From positions 1-64,000 of the forward strand of contig JAEZUI010000094.1 of NCBI GenBank assembly GCA_023421115.1: a stretch of DNA of 64,000 bases, read 5' to 3'. Shown here one piece after another: positions 61,378 through 64,000 of the stretch (its first letter is position 1; the number at the start of each line of letters is the position of its first letter). Both the position numbers and the translations under genes were made by a program. The notes below the pieces were generated by a model. That model ran no database searches. It was not told the DNA's origin and was given only the letters and a program-made list of their open reading frames with translations. The stretch comes from Bacillota bacterium. Its GTDB lineage: Bacteria; Bacillota; Clostridia; Acetivibrionales; Acetivibrionaceae.

Positions 61378-61413
61378 TGCAGAGCTGCTTTGTAGCAGTT
61401 CTGCATGTTTTAT
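61378..61413 (+). terminator. Terminator after the His/Cys-rich gene
   Basis: TGCAGAGCTGCT (61378-61389) pairs with AGCAGTTCTGCA (61394-61405), one G-T pair, followed by TGTTTTATT. Confidence 0.8.
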
Positions 61414-61472
61414 TCCACTTCGTTCTGATGAAGTCAAAGAGGATACGAGTTACATTATATGGAGTGAAAAGT

Positions 61473-61736
61473 ATGACAAACTATTATGTCGGATTAGAAT
61501 CGAGGTCCCATGCTTTTTTGTTGGAACGCAGGATGAAAAATGAGGGTATTAAATGTGAAATTTCCTTTGTACCTAGGGAAGTTATGAATGACTTATGTAA
61601 CATGGGTATAAAGTTTGAGGAAAATGTACTTACAATGGCAGTAAATTTGCTGAGACGTTGCGGTTTGCCAGGATGCAGGTTGTACAGAGAGACAGTAATG
61701 CCTTATGGATTTATATACAGTGAAGTACAAATATAG
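61473..61736 (+). CDS. DUF3343 family small protein
   Basis: An 87-residue protein from the ATG at 61473 (TGGAGTG upstream). The pattern YYVGLESRSHAFLLERRMK followed by CEISFVPREV and CGLPGC fits DUF3343, putative sulfur/selenium-carrier-like proteins found near redox and selenium genes in Firmicutes. The C-terminal Cys pair may be functional. No Se-related neighbour is present here. Confidence 0.75.
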   Translation: MTNYYVGLESRSHAFLLERRMKNEGIKCEISFVPREVMNDLCNMGIKFEENVLTMAVNLLRRCGLPGCRLYRETVMPYGFIYSEVQI

Positions 61737-61750
61737 GGTTTGATAAAACA

Positions 61751-61782
61751 AGGAGACTGCTTTTAAGGCAGCCTCCTTTTAG
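61751..61782. terminator. Terminator between DUF3343 and the epimerase gene
   Basis: AGGAG-ACTGC (61751-61760) pairs with GCAGC-CTCCT (61769-61777, one mismatch), followed by TTTT. It lies between converging genes. Confidence 0.7.
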
Positions 61783-61810
61783 ATTCAACTTCTTTAAATG
61801 TTTTTTATTT

Positions 61811-62785
61811 TTACATCAACCAATTTTTATTTTCTGTATACCAACGGACTGTCTCTAATAGTCCGTCATCTAAATTGTACTTGTGTCCCCAACTGAGGTT
61901 GTTTCTGATTTTATAACTATTCACGATGTTATGCGTTTCTAAATTATTGTATTTATCTGCTGTTTCCAATTGTATCTCGGGTTTCCCTAATATTTTAAGT
62001 ATTCTGTTTACGATTTCTGCATCGGTGCATTCTATTCCTGATCCTATATTATAGATTTCCCCGATTTTACCGTAAAACAATATCCTTATTATAGCTGTAC
62101 AGTGGTCAAGAACATATAGCCATTCACGATGTGTATTATTGGCTTCACTTAAAGTTTTATTCTCAAAAGAGCTTTTAATACATGATGGTATAAACTGGTC
62201 TAAATACTGATAGGGCCCATAATTGCTGCAGCACCTACTAATTATGGCGGGGAAATTAAAGTTTGATGAGAAGGATTTAACAAGCATATCTGAGCTTGCT
62301 TTTGAGATTATATATGGATTTTGAGATGAAAAACCTGAGTCTTCACTCAAATAACTGTCCTTATCATTAGTAGGGCTGTAGACATCAGTTGTGGAAACCT
62401 GAATAAAACGGTTGCCCTCATAATTATGTTTGCTCCAGAAGTGACGTGTGCTTTCAAGTAATCTAAGTGTTCCCATAACGTTTGTTTCAAAAAAAGGAGT
62501 AGGGGTTATTAAGCTTTTTTTAGTGCATGTTTCGAAGGCGAAGTTTATTATATGGTCAGGATGATGTTTTTTTATAACGTAATTAACAAGATCCTGATTA
62601 AGTATACTGCCTTTTACAAAATGGTATCTCGGTGACCCTTCAATTTCTCTAAGGTTATTAAAGCTTGTCTGAGGGGTTAGATTGTCATAGTTTATGATAA
62701 TATAACTTTTGTTTCGCCTAAAAAAATAGTTGATAAAGTTACTTCCTACAAAACCTGAACCGCCTGTTACCAAAAGCACTTTCAT
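61811..62785 (-). CDS. NAD-dependent epimerase/dehydratase (RmlB-like)
   Basis: A 324-residue extended short-chain dehydrogenase from the second Met (MKVLLVTGG), which has GGAAAG at proper distance. NAD-binding GGSGFVG (residues about 8-14), the STTDVY catalytic Ser/Thr and YIISK catalytic Tyr-Lys are present. The layout YDNLTP after the second strand and RCCSNYGPYQ are like dTDP-glucose 4,6-dehydratase, but no other rml gene is near. It may serve a cell-surface or spore polysaccharide. Confidence 0.85.
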   Translation of the reverse strand: MKVLLVTGGSGFVGSNFINYFFRRNKSYIIINYDNLTPQTSFNNLREIEGSPRYHFVKGSILNQDLVNYVIKKHHPDHIINFAFETCTKKSLITPTPFFETNVMGTLRLLESTRHFWSKHNYEGNRFIQVSTTDVYSPTNDKDSYLSEDSGFSSQNPYIISKASSDMLVKSFSSNFNFPAIISRCCSNYGPYQYLDQFIPSCIKSSFENKTLSEANNTHREWLYVLDHCTAIIRILFYGKIGEIYNIGSGIECTDAEIVNRILKILGKPEIQLETADKYNNLETHNIVNSYKIRNNLSWGHKYNLDDGLLETVRWYTENKNWLM

Positions 62786-63094
62786 ATAAATCACTTTCCT
62801 TAAATTTTTTCAATTAAGCTGCTTCTAAAAACGAAAAACTATGTTAATAAACCTGTTTTTATCTTATGTATACTTCATTATATTCATCTACAATAAAAAA
62901 GTGATTGACTTTCAGGTTTTTGTTTTTGATGTACTTGAAATAGTATTATTTTATAGTAGAATAAGTATTAGGTCATCTAAAAAAAGATAAACTGTCAATT
63001 ACCATTGAGAAGCTTAAAGGATTTTTTTGAGATAACCTTATCCGATTCTGAATACTTATGTTTTGATAGTAAATATATTGTGGAGGTAATTATA
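62786..63094 (+). other. Intergenic gap between divergent genes
   Basis: 309 bases with no gene I can support. It must hold the promoters of both the epimerase (minus) and the DUF881 gene (plus); no convincing -35/-10 pair was singled out. Confidence 0.35.
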
Positions 63095-63796
63095 ATGAAA
63101 GTTAGCAGAAATTTATCTATAACTTTAATATGTATTATTCTTGGAGTTATGCTGGCGTGGCAGTATAAAAGCATACTGAATAATAATAAAAAAGAAACTA
63201 CAAATAACGTAAGATTGGAGTCTGTTAAAGACGAATTGTTAACTCAAAAAGAAAATAATGAAGATTTGAGGAAGAGAAACGAGGAGTTGCAAAAACGGCT
63301 ATTAGAATATGAAAGCTCTCAAGGAAATTTAAGCCAGATAGAGAAAAATTTAGAGTCTGAGTTGGAAAGAGTCAGATGGATAGCGGGTTTAACTGATGTT
63401 GAAGGTGCTGGAATAGTTGTTAAAATAGAGTACATCGGAAAAGAATCTATTAGAGAGAATGCGGTATTACGTTTAATAAATGAGCTTAAGGCGGCGGAAG
63501 CACAAGCTATATCTATAGAAGGTGAGAGGATTGTTGCTATGAGCGAAATCAAAAAAGCGGGGGATTTCATTGTAGTAAACGGCAAACAGATGGTTAGCCC
63601 TTTTACAGTCAAAGCTATAGCAGATCCTAAAAAACTGGAGAATTCATTGACAATGATTGGTGGGATTGTGGAGGAACTTCAACTACTTTTTGAAGTGAAG
63701 GTTACCATAGAAAGAAAGGACAATATTATTATCCCGAAGGTTAGGGATGATGGTTCTGTTCTAAAATATGATCTGTTGCGCACCAAAAAACTGTAA
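63095..63796 (+). CDS. DUF881 family membrane-anchored coiled-coil protein
   Basis: A 233-residue protein from the ATG at 63095 behind GTGGAGGT; an upstream in-frame extension to 63005 has no site. One membrane helix (residues about 8-24), a coiled coil (30-90), and the DUF881 domain (95-230) with GLTDVEGAGIVVKIEY and LKAAEAQAISIEGERIVAMS. The family (YlxW/YlxX) usually sits near division genes; its role is unknown. A hairpin with a T run follows. Confidence 0.88.
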   Translation: MKVSRNLSITLICIILGVMLAWQYKSILNNNKKETTNNVRLESVKDELLTQKENNEDLRKRNEELQKRLLEYESSQGNLSQIEKNLESELERVRWIAGLTDVEGAGIVVKIEYIGKESIRENAVLRLINELKAAEAQAISIEGERIVAMSEIKKAGDFIVVNGKQMVSPFTVKAIADPKKLENSLTMIGGIVEELQLLFEVKVTIERKDNIIIPKVRDDGSVLKYDLLRTKKL

Positions 63797-63936
63797 AAAC
63801 TGGCGGTATTTAAAGATGTCAAACTGAAAAAAACGTGTGAATTTATGTGAAAAAATTGATTTGCTTTTTTGTATAACAATATAATGCCACTATTTTTGAA
63901 AGCTTATTAGTTTTCAAGATGGGCTTTGAGTCATAA

Positions 63937-63979
63937 AACAGATAAAGTTATTATTCGAAATAGCCTTATCTGTTTTTAG
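63937..63979 (+). terminator. Terminator after the DUF881 gene
   Basis: AACAGATAA (63937-63945) pairs with TTATCTGTT (63966-63974), followed by TTT. The remaining bases to 64000 hold nothing recognisable. Confidence 0.65.
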
Positions 63980-64000
63980 TAAGATTTTTCAGATAGTCTG

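Overview
The window looks like a chromosomal segment of an anaerobic, spore-forming, AT-rich Firmicute of the cellulosome-forming clostridia (Acetivibrio/Ruminiclostridium type). Support comes from sporulation genes (dpaA-dpaB, spoVS, a spoIIIE/ftsK translocase), Firmicute synteny (tepA-ylzJ-spoIIIE; rny-ymdB-spoVS), strong GGAGG ribosome sites, and a secreted protein with a type I dockerin. The species call is inference; no rRNA or tRNA gene was seen.

Layout. 0-6.3 kb: housekeeping and sporulation genes (end of a nitrilase-family amidase gene, rpsO, pnp, an M16 peptidase, dipicolinate synthase dpaA-dpaB). 6.8-19.2 kb: one long type IV pilus operon (two-MshEN PilB, PilT, PilC, a pilin, two further prepilin-like proteins, PilN- and PilO-like proteins, a very large PilX-like protein, a lipoprotein). 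No pilM or prepilin peptidase gene lies in the window. 19.6-35.7 kb: tepA-ylzJ-spoIIIE, a membrane TPR protein on the minus strand, a YgiQ radical SAM protein with a lysine-rich tail, folD with an SMC-like half-ATPase, rny-ymdB-spoVS, and two secreted proteins (copper-amine-oxidase-N repeats; a VWA domain apparently split by a beta-solenoid-like insert).

35.7-54 kb is the accessory region. A gene fusing RCC1-type beta-propeller repeats to an RHS/YD shell is broken off near 38.72 kb, and an RHS 3' end resumes near 46.62 kb. Between them sits a DDE-transposase/AAA-ATPase transposon read on the minus strand. Its transposase gene is itself split, exactly before the catalytic Glu codon, by a 4.15-kb recombinase-in-trio (RIT) element with perfect 86-bp inverted ends. 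Two of the three RIT recombinase genes carry single-base frameshifts. Downstream lie RHS toxin/immunity cassettes: one attached to the RHS 3' end, one displaced cassette with a stop codon and its immunity candidate, and a SUKH-type immunity gene. Repeated scraps of RHS core sequence (a 65-bp direct repeat and a 20-bp copy) separate them. A dockerin-FN3-RCC1 secreted protein closes the region on the opposite strand, with four TTTCGG repeats upstream of its promoter.

54-64 kb returns to ordinary genes: a metallophosphoesterase, a six-TM chemoreceptor, asd, a MATE transporter, a His/Cys-rich protein probably linked to the spore surface, a DUF3343 protein, an RmlB-like epimerase/dehydratase and a DUF881 protein.

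Most likely joint functions: the pilus operon makes a retractable type IV pilus. The RHS/RCC1/dockerin locus is read as a polymorphic-toxin and surface-display hotspot repeatedly hit by transposons.
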